Source: Micrococcus porci (GTDB lineage Bacteria > Actinomycetota > Actinomycetes > Actinomycetales > Micrococcaceae). Taken from it: a stretch of 64,000 bases of DNA. Each line of letters opens with the position of its first letter. Position 1 is the first letter of the stretch. Below the pieces are notes generated by a model. The model was not told the origin of the DNA. It worked only from the letters and a program-made list of their open reading frames with translations, and did no database searches. Made by a program: the position numbers and the translations under genes. Location: assembly GCF_020097155.1 (NCBI RefSeq), contig NZ_CP083691.1, positions 310,001 to 374,000 of the forward strand, in the 5' to 3' direction. Below, piece by piece: positions 10,098 through 22,751 of this stretch.

Positions 10098-11198
10098 ATG
10101 CCCCTCACGCTGACCCCGAATGAGTCCGCCCAGCGCGCGCTTCATCTCATGGCCGCCCGTCTCGAACCCATCATCGCCCGCACCCTGGCCCCCCACCTGG
10201 GGGGACTCGAGTGGACGGCCTTTCTGGACGTGATGGACGACGTCAAGGGCAAGCCCTCCTACCCGTATAACCGGATGGACCCCCAGCCGCAGCTGCGCAT
10301 CCTCACAGAACGCCTGGGCAACCTGGGCTACCCGTTCGGTGCCGGTCGGAGCCGCATGGTCTCTGCGCTCGGCAGCCAGCTGCGCATCGCTCGGAACATG
10401 GTGGCCCACAACGCTGAGATTGAGCCCCTGGACGCCTGGCGGGTGGCAGACGCGGCCTCCTTGCTGTTGGGTGAGCTCGGCGACGCGGAGGGAGCCCAGG
10501 AGCTCGCCGCGTGGCGCGACCAGATCCTCCGCCTGGACGCGCCCGCGGACGACGAGCCGGATCACGAATCCGGCGAGGACCTCCATGACGGGGAAGGCGG
10601 CGCGCAGGAGGCCGCCAAGGAGGTCACCGCCCCGGACGCCGAGGTCTTCCGGATCCAGACGAATGAGCCCTCACCCACCGTCGGCGCGGGCCTGAGGCAT
10701 GAACGCCAGCCCTACGACCCGTGGATTCCGGGCGCCGCGGGAGAAAAGTCCGTACTCGACGGGGTGCGCTCCCAACACAACAAGGACCTCCTCCGCTCCG
10801 TGCTCGAGGAGATCGTGGAGCATGAGGGCCCCATTCACATCGACCGCCTTGCCACACTGGCAGGCCGCTCGTTCGGATTCGGGCGCCTGGAGACCAAGCG
10901 CAAGGACCTGCTCAAGCGGCACGTGCGCAAGTGCCCCGGCCTGCAGGTGAGGGGGGAGTGGGTGTGGGGCGACTCCGTCGACCCAGACCAGTGGACTGAG
11001 TTCCGACCTAATGACAGCACCTCCGAGCGCAAGTTCGTCGAGATCGCCCCACAAGAGCTGCGCAATGCCTCCGCCTTCCTGCGGACCCTCCACCCGAAGG
11101 ATGACCAGGCGACGCACGAGCGTCGAGTGCTCCAGACATTCGGCCGCCGAAACAAGTCGAAGGCGATTCGCGAGCACCTCGCACGCGCTTTGGATTGA
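10098..11198 (+). CDS. Swt1-type HEPN protein with C-terminal DUF3320-like domain
   Basis: 366 residues. The N-terminal ~125 residues resemble the Swt1-family HEPN domain and contain the RNase signature R-x4-H as RNMVAH (R99 to H104). After an acidic Ala/Glu-rich linker (about 150-215), the C-terminal part (YDPWIPGAA onward) resembles DUF3320, a domain seen at the ends of large SF1 helicase/nuclease defence proteins. HEPN domains with intact R-x4-H usually cut RNA, so it could act as an abortive-infection effector of this operon; that role is inference. It lies 84 bases after the Res gene on the same strand and is followed by a strong terminator. Confidence 0.7.
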   Translation: MPLTLTPNESAQRALHLMAARLEPIIARTLAPHLGGLEWTAFLDVMDDVKGKPSYPYNRMDPQPQLRILTERLGNLGYPFGAGRSRMVSALGSQLRIARNMVAHNAEIEPLDAWRVADAASLLLGELGDAEGAQELAAWRDQILRLDAPADDEPDHESGEDLHDGEGGAQEAAKEVTAPDAEVFRIQTNEPSPTVGAGLRHERQPYDPWIPGAAGEKSVLDGVRSQHNKDLLRSVLEEIVEHEGPIHIDRLATLAGRSFGFGRLETKRKDLLKRHVRKCPGLQVRGEWVWGDSVDPDQWTEFRPNDSTSERKFVEIAPQELRNASAFLRTLHPKDDQATHERRVLQTFGRRNKSKAIREHLARALD

Positions 11199-11233
11199 GA
11201 TCGCCCGTGCGTAGTCCGATCAGTTAGGACGTT

Positions 11234-11260
11234 GGCCCCGCGCCCGCACGGCGCGGGGCC
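11234..11260 (+). terminator. Bidirectional terminator hairpin
   Basis: A perfect 10-base stem (GGCCCCGCGC at 11234-11243 with GCGCGGGGCC at 11251-11260) and a 7-base loop between two convergent genes. It can serve both the defence operon and the minus-strand nuclease gene. Confidence 0.75.
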
Positions 11261-11273
11261 AGGGGAGGCTGCT

Positions 11274-12644
11274 TCATTCCCCGAGCGCGGCCTGCGCCAC
11301 CTTCCATACGGACTCCAGCTCCGATGGCTGCAGCCTCTGGCTGGGGGCCGCCCGCCCACCATCGAACGAAATACCCTCAGCTTCGAGGACCTCCTGCTGA
11401 GTCCGGGTTTCCTGGGGGTCGCCCCAGGTGAACCCGCTGCTGACGGCACCATTGGCGTCAAGCACACGGTAGGCGTTTCGGCACAACGTGCAGGTCCGGA
11501 AGTGGCCACCGAGAGGCTGGGGAGCTGTACCGATGAGTCTCGCCACCTCTCCATAGGTAGTCCATCGGCCGGCTGGGAGCTCACAAAGAAGACGGTGCAA
11601 CTGCGTCCAGTCGAACGCCCCGTTCTCGACGTCCCCGGCGAGCTCAGTCAAGGACATGCCGCTCTCGGTCACCCACCAGGCCGGGCCGCGAGGGCTGCGC
11701 GTGATACCTGTCGCCTCGCGCAGGGCCTGCTGCACGATTCTGCTCGGCCTGTACCGATTCCCGTCGAGCTCCCACTCCATCGGCTTGGTGGGGTCATTCC
11801 ACCACGTGGCGCGGCCCCGTCGAGGGTCATCGGAGATCCAGTCCGCGATCGCCTCACGCGTCTCCGCGTTGACCTCCGTTGTCGGGACCAGAGTAAGAAC
11901 CGTGCCATCGGGCAGAGTGCCAGCCTTGACGAGCCGCCTCACCGTGGAGGGACTCCGGGTGCTGCTCGTCCTCCGCGCGGTTGACTCCATCCGCATGGGC
12001 GAGACCGTGAACTCCTCCACGTCGGGGACAGGGAACAGTTGGGACACCGTGATCACGACGTCATCACCCCCCATGCGATACGCCTGCACCCGCTGCAGCG
12101 TGATGTCCAGCCCCATCTCCGTGAGCCAGACCACCGCAGCGGTCGTGGACCGCGTAAAGGCACCGGCCACCAGAACGATGCGGGGCCGCCGGAGCTGCTC
12201 CACATCCAATTCGCCGGCATGGTCCGTCAACGCCTCGCGCGCTTCCTCCTCAGAGACTGGGCGGTTCTCCAACCTTCCGAGCATGGCGGCATGCCATGCA
12301 ACGAGCTTCTCCTCAGTAAAGCGGGACGCCATGGCGGCATACTTGATGGCCTGCATCTCCACGGTGTCCGGTGCGGCATCTCTCTTCAACTCCGCGAGGA
12401 CGAGACACCCGCTCTGATCCAGCCCCAGGACGTCCAGACGGTCACGCTGACGGCCCCCATCCGCGTCTTCCCACCGATCGAACTCGAAGGCGACGATGCG
12501 GATGTCTTCCCCAAGGATCTCGGGGTGTGCGATGACCCACTCCTGCAGATCCTGCCGCTCCCGGAGCCCGGCCTCGGCGAATGAGACCGGTACCAGCGGC
12601 TCAGCGCCGGGACTCCCGATGCGGTACACCCGTTCGTGACTCAT
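11274..12644 (-). CDS. NucS-like nuclease / RAMA / alkyltransferase-like fusion
   Basis: A 456-residue protein with three recognisable parts. Residues about 25-130 resemble a NucS-like PD-(D/E)XK nuclease: EWVIAHPEILG, then RLDVLGLD (D71) and ELK (E85, K87). Residues about 235-350 match the RAMA/DUF4357 pattern (LVKAGTLPDGTVL, ATWWN, WELDGNRYRPS, GPAWWVTESG). Residues about 350-445 resemble the DNA-binding domain of O6-alkylguanine alkyltransferases (GRWTTYGEVARLIG, GHFRTC, EAEGISFDG). The usual PCHRV active site reads NAYRV (390-394), so the acceptor cysteine is lost as in alkyltransferase-like proteins. That suggests recognition of altered or modified bases coupled to cutting. It sits tail-to-tail with the type III-like operon. 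Confidence 0.7.
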   Translation of the reverse strand: MSHERVYRIGSPGAEPLVPVSFAEAGLRERQDLQEWVIAHPEILGEDIRIVAFEFDRWEDADGGRQRDRLDVLGLDQSGCLVLAELKRDAAPDTVEMQAIKYAAMASRFTEEKLVAWHAAMLGRLENRPVSEEEAREALTDHAGELDVEQLRRPRIVLVAGAFTRSTTAAVVWLTEMGLDITLQRVQAYRMGGDDVVITVSQLFPVPDVEEFTVSPMRMESTARRTSSTRSPSTVRRLVKAGTLPDGTVLTLVPTTEVNAETREAIADWISDDPRRGRATWWNDPTKPMEWELDGNRYRPSRIVQQALREATGITRSPRGPAWWVTESGMSLTELAGDVENGAFDWTQLHRLLCELPAGRWTTYGEVARLIGTAPQPLGGHFRTCTLCRNAYRVLDANGAVSSGFTWGDPQETRTQQEVLEAEGISFDGGRAAPSQRLQPSELESVWKVAQAALGE

Positions 12645-12728
12645 GAGCCGGCCCTCTCCGTGTCCGCTCTTTGTACGCTCATCTGTATCTCACATCGAAA
12701 TGGGGTCACGCATGTCCCCAGTGCCCGC

Positions 12729-13586
12729 TCACCGCTGCGGCCAGATCCCGCGGCGCGTGAACACCTCGGCGAGGACGTCGGCCCGGTCGGTCATGATGCC
12801 GTCGACGCCGAGGTCCAGGAGGCGCTCCATCTCGGCGGGGTCGTCCACGACCCACACGTGCACGGGCAGCCCGGCGGCGTGGCACCGGCGCACGAAGTCC
12901 GCGGTGACGACGGGCACGCGGCCTTGGTGCAGCGGCACCTGCACGCAGTCGATGTCGAGGGCGTGCCGGCGCAGCCAGCCGGTCAGCCCGAGCGGGCCGA
13001 GCAGCACCAGCGCGGCGATCGCCGCGGCCCCGCCCGACGTCGCGACCCGCTCCGGCCCGTGCGCGCGCTCCGGGTGGCCCAGTGCGGCGACCGCGCGGCG
13101 GAACGCCCGGCGTCGAGAGTCGTGGAAGCTCGCCACGAGCACTCGATCCCAGGCGTCGTGCTCGGCCAGGAGCGCGGCCATGGCGGGGGCGGCGTCGGCG
13201 TCCTTGAGGTCCACGTTGAAGCGCGCCTCCGGGAGGGCGGCGAGCAGGTCCGCGAACCGCAGGAACGGCTCCCCGCCCACCGTGTGCGCGGCGAAGTCCG
13301 CCCAGGCAAGCGCCGAGAAGTCACCGGCGGCGGTGGAGACGCGGTCCAGGGTGGCGTCATGGAAGACCACGAGCACCCCGTCCGACGTGGTGCGCACGTC
13401 CAGCTCGAGGTACCGGAACCCGGCCTCCCATGCCGCGGTGAACGCGGCCAGCGTGTTCTCCCGCTCGTTCCCGGCGCCCCGGTGCGCGAACCCCACGGCC
13501 CACCCACGACGCGCGGGCGCCGACGCCGCCAGGTAGGCGGGGGCGGGGCGGAGGGCGGGCGACGTCGTCGCGGCTCGGATGCGCAC
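12729..13586 (-). CDS. Glycerophosphodiester phosphodiesterase
   Basis: 285 residues with the GDPD signature: AHRGAGNERENTLAAF (metal and general acid-base region), ELDVRTTSDGVLVVFHD and VDLKDAD, plus the C-terminal VWVVDDPAEM and GIMTDRAD segments. It hydrolyses glycerophosphodiesters to glycerol-3-phosphate and an alcohol. A hydrophobic stretch at about 190-200 (AAIAALVLLGPLG) is probably part of the barrel. No export signal is evident, so a cytoplasmic enzyme is likely. It is divergent from the NYN gene. Confidence 0.88.
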   Translation of the reverse strand: MRIRAATTSPALRPAPAYLAASAPARRGWAVGFAHRGAGNERENTLAAFTAAWEAGFRYLELDVRTTSDGVLVVFHDATLDRVSTAAGDFSALAWADFAAHTVGGEPFLRFADLLAALPEARFNVDLKDADAAPAMAALLAEHDAWDRVLVASFHDSRRRAFRRAVAALGHPERAHGPERVATSGGAAAIAALVLLGPLGLTGWLRRHALDIDCVQVPLHQGRVPVVTADFVRRCHAAGLPVHVWVVDDPAEMERLLDLGVDGIMTDRADVLAEVFTRRGIWPQR

Positions 13587-13686
13587 GGGGCCAGGCTAGC
13601 GCCCCCCGCCCGTGGTCTCCCCGTTCCCTAGACTGGCCCCGAGTCGCCGGGCACCCGCCCGCCCACGATCCGATCGGAACCCCCTG

Positions 13687-14361
13687 ATGTCCCGCCGCGC
13701 CGACCTCCCCACCGGCCCTGCCACGGCCGTCCCCGCCGCGCCCGCCGCCCCGGTCTCCCCGACCGCCGAAGACCGTTCCGCGGCCACCCCAGCGGATACC
13801 CTCGACACCATGAGCGCGCGCACCACGTACCTCCTCGTCGACGGCGAGAACCTCGACGCCACCCTCGGCATGTCCGTCCTCAACCGCCGCCCGAACCCGG
13901 AGGAGCGCCCCCGCTGGAACCGCGTGCTGCGGCACGTGGAGCGGGCCTGGGGCCAGGAGGTCCGCCCGCTGTTCTTCCTGGCGGTGGACGAGGACGGGGA
14001 CATCCCGTTCGGCTTCGTCCAGGCGCTCACCACGATGGGCTACCAGCCGATCCTGCTGCGCGGGGCCGGCAAGGTCGTGGACATCGGCATCCAGCGGATG
14101 GCGGAGGCGCTGATCGGCCGGGACGCGGACGTGGTCCTCGCCAGCCACGACGCCGACTTCGCCCCGCAGATGCTCGACCTCGCCGCGCACGGCCACAAGA
14201 TCGCCGTGATGGGCTTCGACGAGTTCATGTCCGCGGAGCTGCGCGCCGTGAACGGCATGGAGGTCTGGGACCTGGAGCACGACGTCGCCGCGTTCGACGT
14301 CCCGCTGCCGCGCCTGCGCGTCATCGACATCGACGACTTCGACCCGCGCGACTTCCTGTGA
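13687..14361 (+). CDS. NYN/LabA-like domain protein (putative RNase)
   Basis: The core shows the PIN-like NYN fold: YLLVDGENLDATLG with the first acidic residues, KVVDIGIQRMAEAL, and DADVVLASHDADFAPQM with the later acids. NYN proteins are metal-dependent ribonucleases or RNA-binding proteins. The start is uncertain: ATG 13687 gives 224 residues with a Pro/Ala-rich leader, while ATG 13810 begins right before the domain; neither has a strong Shine-Dalgarno. The stop overlaps the next gene (GTGA), so the two are coupled. Confidence 0.75.
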   Translation: MSRRADLPTGPATAVPAAPAAPVSPTAEDRSAATPADTLDTMSARTTYLLVDGENLDATLGMSVLNRRPNPEERPRWNRVLRHVERAWGQEVRPLFFLAVDEDGDIPFGFVQALTTMGYQPILLRGAGKVVDIGIQRMAEALIGRDADVVLASHDADFAPQMLDLAAHGHKIAVMGFDEFMSAELRAVNGMEVWDLEHDVAAFDVPLPRLRVIDIDDFDPRDFL

Positions 14362-15467
14362 CACTGGCCGCGGGCCACCGCCTGACGTGGGTGGATGTGG
14401 CGCGCGGGCTCGCGCTGGTCTCCATGTTCGTGGCGCACACGGCGCCGACGGGCGGCCCGGGCGGGGTGCTGAACCTCTCGGAGCACCTCACGGCGGCGCT
14501 GTTCGCGGCGCTCGTGGGCGTCTCGGCGCACCTGGAGCAGCGCCGGCATGGGTTCTGGCGGGCGTTCCTGCGCGCCGTGGTCCGCGCCGCGGCCCTGTGC
14601 GGCGCGGCCTGGCTGACGTCCCACTTCGGCGCGGCGGTCGTGGACGTCCTGACCCACCTCGCGGTGCTCACCGTCCTGATGTCCGTGCTGGCGCTCCTGC
14701 CGGGGCTGGTGCAGCTGCTGCTGGTCCCCGCCGCGGCCTGGGCGGGGGTGCGGGTCGGCGCCCTCACCGCCGACGACGTCGCCGCGCGCCTCGAGCCGGC
14801 CCGCGCCCTGGTCCCGGCGCAGGTCCGGCCGGGCCCGGCCGTCGTGGCGGAGCAGGCCGCCGCCTTCTTCACCGTGGGCCCCTACTTCCTGCTGTTCTTC
14901 ACGGCCTGGGCGCTGCTCGGCGCGGTGGTCGTGCGGTCCGTGCAGGGCGGCGGCCTGCGGGCGGCCCTCCGGCTCGGCGGGCACCCCGGCCCTGGCCTGG
15001 GCGGCCGGGCCGCGGGCGGGGTCTGGGCGGGCGTCGGCCTGCTGGTCGGCGGCGCCGGTGTCGCGCTGGCCCGGCAGCGCACCGAGGACAGCCCGGTGCC
15101 CTACGAGGCCACGTGGGACTACGCCCTGCTCGCCGCCGGACTGGTGCTGATCGTGCTGGGGGCGTGCGCCGCCGTCGTGCCCTCCCACGTGCCGTGGCTG
15201 ACGGCCGTGCTGGCCGTCCCCGGGTCCATGACGCTGAGCGTGTACGTGGCGCACCAGGCGTACCTGGGGTGGGTGCTACGCGCCGGCCCGGGGCCGTGGC
15301 TCAGCGAGCTCGGCACGGACGACACCTGGTTCAACGTCGGGGCGCTCTGCGCCGCGGGCCTGCTGCTGCCGCTGCTCTGGCGGGCGCTCGTGCGGGCGGA
15401 GCCGTGGCGGCGCGGCCCGCTCGAGGGCCCGGTCGCCCTGGTCACCCACGGGCTCGCCCGACGCTGA
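14358..15467 (+). CDS. Polytopic membrane protein, acyltransferase/DUF1624-like
   Basis: 369 residues starting at a GTG overlapping the NYN stop. It opens with RLTWVDVARGLALVSMFVAH, typical of the DUF1624/DUF418 heparan-acetyltransferase-like membrane families, and has about nine to ten hydrophobic segments and a short basic tail. Such proteins are predicted to transfer acyl groups across the membrane; the substrate here is unknown. Coupling to a NYN gene has no obvious functional logic. Confidence 0.6.
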   Translation: MTLAAGHRLTWVDVARGLALVSMFVAHTAPTGGPGGVLNLSEHLTAALFAALVGVSAHLEQRRHGFWRAFLRAVVRAAALCGAAWLTSHFGAAVVDVLTHLAVLTVLMSVLALLPGLVQLLLVPAAAWAGVRVGALTADDVAARLEPARALVPAQVRPGPAVVAEQAAAFFTVGPYFLLFFTAWALLGAVVVRSVQGGGLRAALRLGGHPGPGLGGRAAGGVWAGVGLLVGGAGVALARQRTEDSPVPYEATWDYALLAAGLVLIVLGACAAVVPSHVPWLTAVLAVPGSMTLSVYVAHQAYLGWVLRAGPGPWLSELGTDDTWFNVGALCAAGLLLPLLWRALVRAEPWRRGPLEGPVALVTHGLARR

Positions 15468-15614
15468 CGCTCGGGGCACTCCGCGCCGGCACCGCCAGGA
15501 CCGACCCTCTCGACGGCGCCCCAGAGGAGCCCGCGCCCCGTCACGGGTGTAGAGTGCCACGACCCCGGACACTCGGCGGCTCCCGAGTGCCGCCTCCCTC
15601 ACCGAAGGCCCCTC

Positions 15615-19197
<3,583 letters not shown>

Positions 19198-19264
19198 GCA
19201 GCCGGACGCGCCACCCACCGCTGTCGGGGCGGCGCCGTCGTCATGCCCGGCCTGCCCGCCGTGC

Positions 19265-20212
19265 TCAGTCCGCGAGCTCGTCCCGCATGGGCGGATCTGC
19301 GCCCGGGCGGGAGGAGGTGATGGCGGAGGCGCGCGCCGCGTAGATCAGCACGGAGCGGATGTCCGCGAGGTCCATGGCGTGCAGGCGACCCCGGTTCTCG
19401 GCGCCGAGCAGAGAGCGGTCGTCCAGGGCGCCCAGCAGGGCCGCGGTGAAGGAGTCCCCCGCACCCACGGTGTCCGCGACGTCGACGGGCACGATCGGCT
19501 GCTCCAGCACGTGCTCCGCGGTGACGGCCACGATGTCCTCGGCGCCGCGCGTCATGACGACGAGCGCCGGGCCGGCCTGCTGCCACGCGCGCAGCGAGTC
19601 CATGAGCGGGCGGTCCGGGTAGAGCCAGGCGACGTCCTCGTCCGAGGCGTGGACGACGTCGGACAGTCGCACCGACTCCTCGGCGCGGGCGCGGGCGAAC
19701 TCCCGGTCCGGGACGATCGAGGGGCGCACGTTGGGGTCGTAGCTGATCGTGGCGGTGGGCTGCACGGCCTCCAGCAGGCCCATCACCGAGGCGTCCCCGG
19801 GGGCGAGCATGGTGGCGATGGAGCCGGCGTGCACGTGCAGCAGGCGGCCGCCCGCGGCGCCGGTCAGCAGGCGCTCCAGTTCGGCGGCCTCCGGGAGAGT
19901 CCAGTCCAGCTCGAACTCGTAGCTGGCGGCGCCGGTGGGGTCCAGACGGGCGGTGGCCACGGAGGTGGGGGCGTCGTCGGCCCCGAGCACGCAGTGCACA
20001 CCGTTGTCCGCGAGGTGCGCGGCGACCATGTCCCCGTACTCGTCCGTGCCGTACCGGCCGGCGAACCGCACAGGGCGGCCGAGCCGGCTCAGGCCGACAG
20101 CCACATTCAGCGGGCTGCCTCCGGGGTGCGCGCGGGGGGTGGCGGTGTCCGAGAGGACCACATCCACCAACGCCTCGCCGACGACTCCGAAATACTCTGC
20201 CACGAGCCCCAC
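19265..20212 (-). CDS. PfkB-family carbohydrate kinase (fructokinase-like)
   Basis: 315 residues; N-terminal VVGEALVDVV, GGSPLNVAVGLSRLG and the C-terminal PfkB signature DTVGAGDSFTAALLG with the catalytic Asp. This is a ribokinase-fold sugar kinase, closest in pattern to fructokinases. The start appears to be GTG 20212; a second in-frame GTG at 20203 is possible. It is convergent with mdh and divergent from the uracil permease. Confidence 0.87.
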   Translation of the reverse strand: MGLVAEYFGVVGEALVDVVLSDTATPRAHPGGSPLNVAVGLSRLGRPVRFAGRYGTDEYGDMVAAHLADNGVHCVLGADDAPTSVATARLDPTGAASYEFELDWTLPEAAELERLLTGAAGGRLLHVHAGSIATMLAPGDASVMGLLEAVQPTATISYDPNVRPSIVPDREFARARAEESVRLSDVVHASDEDVAWLYPDRPLMDSLRAWQQAGPALVVMTRGAEDIVAVTAEHVLEQPIVPVDVADTVGAGDSFTAALLGALDDRSLLGAENRGRLHAMDLADIRSVLIYAARASAITSSRPGADPPMRDELAD

Positions 20213-20314
20213 GGTACCCTACGAGGCGGCCCCGGCCGCGGGCTGTGGAGCCCGTGCGCCACCGCCGGGAGGACTCCGGCCGGCGGCCCCGCAGCGATCC
20301 GTCGGAAGGCGAGC

Positions 20315-21694
20315 ATGTCCTCCTCCCCCACCCCCTCCGCCCCCCGTGCCGGGCACGTCCCCGGGCCCGGCCCCGCCGTCCGCTCGTGGCGCCTCCACGG
20401 CGACGGGCGCACCATCACCCCCGGCACGGTCGTCGCCCCCGACGAGCGCCTCTCCTGGGGCCGCACGGTGGGGATCGGCGTGCAGCACGTGATGGCCATG
20501 TTCGGCGCCACGGTGCTCGTGCCCGCCATCACCGGCATGCCCGCGACGACGGCGCTGCTGTTCTCCGGCCTCGGCACCCTGCTCTTCCTGCTGATCACGG
20601 GCAACCGGCTGCCCTCCTACCTCGGCAGCTCCTTCGCGTTCATCGCCCCGCTCACGGCCGCGAGCGCCTCGCACGGCGTGGGCGCCGCGCTCGGGGGCAT
20701 CGCCGCGACCGGCGTGCTGCTCATGGTGATCGGCGTCGTCGTGGGGTGGGCCGGGACCGGCTGGATCCACGCGCTGATGCCCCCGGCGGTGATGGGCACG
20801 ATCGTGGCGCTGATCGGACTGAACCTGGCCGGGGCGACGACGCAGGCCATGCAGGAGGTGCCGCTGACCACCTTCGGCACGGCGCTGGCCGTGGTGCTCA
20901 CCGCCGTGCTGTTCAAGGGCCTGCTGGGGCGGCTGTCCATCCTGGTGGGCATCGTCGTCGGCTACCTGCTGGCCCTGGCGCAGGGCCAGGTGGACTTCAC
21001 CGCGGTGGGGCAGGCCGCGTGGGTGGGGCTGCCGCCGTTCCACACGCCCGAGCTGCACTGGTCCCTGCTGCCGCTGTTCCTCCCGGTGGTGCTGGTGCTG
21101 ATCGCGGAGAACATCGGGCACGTGCGCACCGTGGGCCTGATGACCAAGCGCGACCTGGATCCGCTGACCGGCCGCGCGCTGCTGGCCGACGGCCTGGCGA
21201 CCACGCTCTCCGGGCTGGGCGGCGGCGTCGGGACGACGACGTACGCGGAGAACATCGGCGTGATGGCCTCCTCGAAGGTGTACTCCACCGCGGCCTACTG
21301 GGTGGCGGGCCTGACCGCGATCGCCCTCGCGTTCCTGCCGAAGTTCGGCGCCGCGGTCGCGACGATCCCGGCGGGGGTGGCCGGCGGGGCGGGCATCATC
21401 CTCTACGGGATGATCGGCGTGATGGGCGTGCGCATCTGGGTGCAGAACCGCGTGGACTTCTCCAACACCATCAACCTCATGACCGCAGGCGCGGGCCTGA
21501 TCGTGGCGATCGCGAACCCGGAGCTCGTCGTGGGCGGCCTGGTGTTCGGCGGCATCACGCTGGGCACGCTGACGGCGCTGGTGGTCTACCACCTGATGAC
21601 GCTGGTGGCGCGGGTGCGGGGCACCGAGCCCGTGGACGAGGACACCGAGGACCCGGCCAGCTACCGCGCGGCCGAGGCGGGCCGCCTGGGCTGA
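20315..21694 (+). CDS. uraA: NCS2-family uracil/xanthine permease
   Basis: 459 residues from ATG 20315 with GGAAGG ahead of it. It shows the NCS2 motifs VQHVMAMFGATVLVP, LPSYLGSSFAFIAP, LIAENIGHVRTVG and TTTYAENIGVMASSKVYS and about 14 membrane segments. The proline after the conserved ENIG loop and the overall pattern favour uracil, though a xanthine carrier cannot be excluded. The N-terminal 40 residues are Pro-rich. Confidence 0.87.
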   Translation: MSSSPTPSAPRAGHVPGPGPAVRSWRLHGDGRTITPGTVVAPDERLSWGRTVGIGVQHVMAMFGATVLVPAITGMPATTALLFSGLGTLLFLLITGNRLPSYLGSSFAFIAPLTAASASHGVGAALGGIAATGVLLMVIGVVVGWAGTGWIHALMPPAVMGTIVALIGLNLAGATTQAMQEVPLTTFGTALAVVLTAVLFKGLLGRLSILVGIVVGYLLALAQGQVDFTAVGQAAWVGLPPFHTPELHWSLLPLFLPVVLVLIAENIGHVRTVGLMTKRDLDPLTGRALLADGLATTLSGLGGGVGTTTYAENIGVMASSKVYSTAAYWVAGLTAIALAFLPKFGAAVATIPAGVAGGAGIILYGMIGVMGVRIWVQNRVDFSNTINLMTAGAGLIVAIANPELVVGGLVFGGITLGTLTALVVYHLMTLVARVRGTEPVDEDTEDPASYRAAEAGRLG

Positions 21695-21716
21695 GCCGGC
21701 CCCGTCCCTCGACGTG

Positions 21717-21765
21717 CCCCGCGCACGGAACGGTTCTGGACGCGCAGACCGCTCCGTGCGCGGGG
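21717..21765. terminator. Long terminator hairpin between convergent genes
   Basis: An 18-base stem with one mismatch (21717-21734 with 21748-21765) and a 13-base loop, between uraA and the minus-strand LysR-like gene. It probably terminates both. Confidence 0.7.
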
Positions 21766-21791
21766 CTCGTCACCGGGTGGGGCGGCGACCC

Positions 21792-22751
21792 TCAGCGCGA
21801 GGTGCCGCCCCGTCGGCCGCGGGCCACGCCCACGAACGACTGCACGAGCTCCGAGTCCTGCTCCTTGAGCCACGCCAGACCGACATCCCAGCCGGGGTGG
21901 CGCGGCGCCGTCGTCGCGGGAGCGTCCGCACCGTCCGGCACGACGCCGTCCCCCTCCTCCGCCACCTCGGCGCGGGTGGCCGCGGCCTCCCGGTCGGCGC
22001 GGGAGAGGCCGACGACGTCGTCGAGCTCGCAGGCCACCGGCAGGACGACGACGTCCTTGCGGCCGAACACGCGGGCCACGGACTGCGGGAGCACCACGTG
22101 CCCCACGCCGGAGGCGACGATCTCGAGCGCCATGCGCTCCCCCGCACCGGGCAGCTCGGCCGAGTCCAGGGGGTTGGAGGCCGCCCCCGGCTCGGGAGCG
22201 AAGCGGGCGGGGTCCATGTGCTCGGCCGGGTCGAGCTCGGCGAGCGGCACGGGGCCGTCCGCCTCGAGGTCCCACGCGGCCAGGAGGTGCTCCTTGCCCA
22301 CGCAGACCACGGGCAGCTCGGAGTACACCCCCACCACGTGCACGAACCGGGGGTCCACGCCGGACTCCCGCAGCACCGACTCCACGCCGGCATCGCGCAG
22401 CCACCGGACGTATCCCAGCTGGGGCAGCGGGTGCAGGGGCGCCCCGGCGGCGTCGTGCGCCAGGTGCGCGGCCTGCTGCGCCTCCTCGTGGTTCACGAGC
22501 TGCACCGTCCGCGCGCGCGAGCTGAACCGCTGCACCCACGTGGACGGCGTCGCACCGGGGATCGTCGCGAGGAACAGGGTCTCGGGGGGCGTGGGCAGGT
22601 CGGCCGGGGCCGCAGGCACCTGCCTCGCCCCGCCCTTCCCGATGCCGCCGCGCGCCCCCGCCTTGCCGGCGCGCGTCGACCGGGCGGGTCCGCCGCGGGA
22701 GGCCTTGCCGGAGGATCGGCCGCCACCGCGGGCTCCTCGGGACCCGCTCAG
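21792..22751 (-). CDS. LysR-type substrate-binding-domain protein without HTH
   Basis: About 319 residues. After a basic Gly/Arg/Ser-rich leader comes a domain like the LysR effector-binding fold: FLATIPGATPSTWVQRFS, then VVGVYSELPVVCVGKEH, VASGVGHVVLPQSVARV and a final LVQSFVGVARGR. No DNA-binding helix-turn-helix is present, so it is a stand-alone sensor-type protein common in Arthrobacter/Micrococcus relatives. The start is unusual: no ATG, GTG or TTG lies near the 5' end, but a CTG at 22751 is preceded by AAGGAG and overlaps the upstream stop as CTGA. A later start is possible. Confidence 0.6.
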   Translation of the reverse strand: MSGSRGARGGGRSSGKASRGGPARSTRAGKAGARGGIGKGGARQVPAAPADLPTPPETLFLATIPGATPSTWVQRFSSRARTVQLVNHEEAQQAAHLAHDAAGAPLHPLPQLGYVRWLRDAGVESVLRESGVDPRFVHVVGVYSELPVVCVGKEHLLAAWDLEADGPVPLAELDPAEHMDPARFAPEPGAASNPLDSAELPGAGERMALEIVASGVGHVVLPQSVARVFGRKDVVVLPVACELDDVVGLSRADREAAATRAEVAEEGDGVVPDGADAPATTAPRHPGWDVGLAWLKEQDSELVQSFVGVARGRRGGTSR

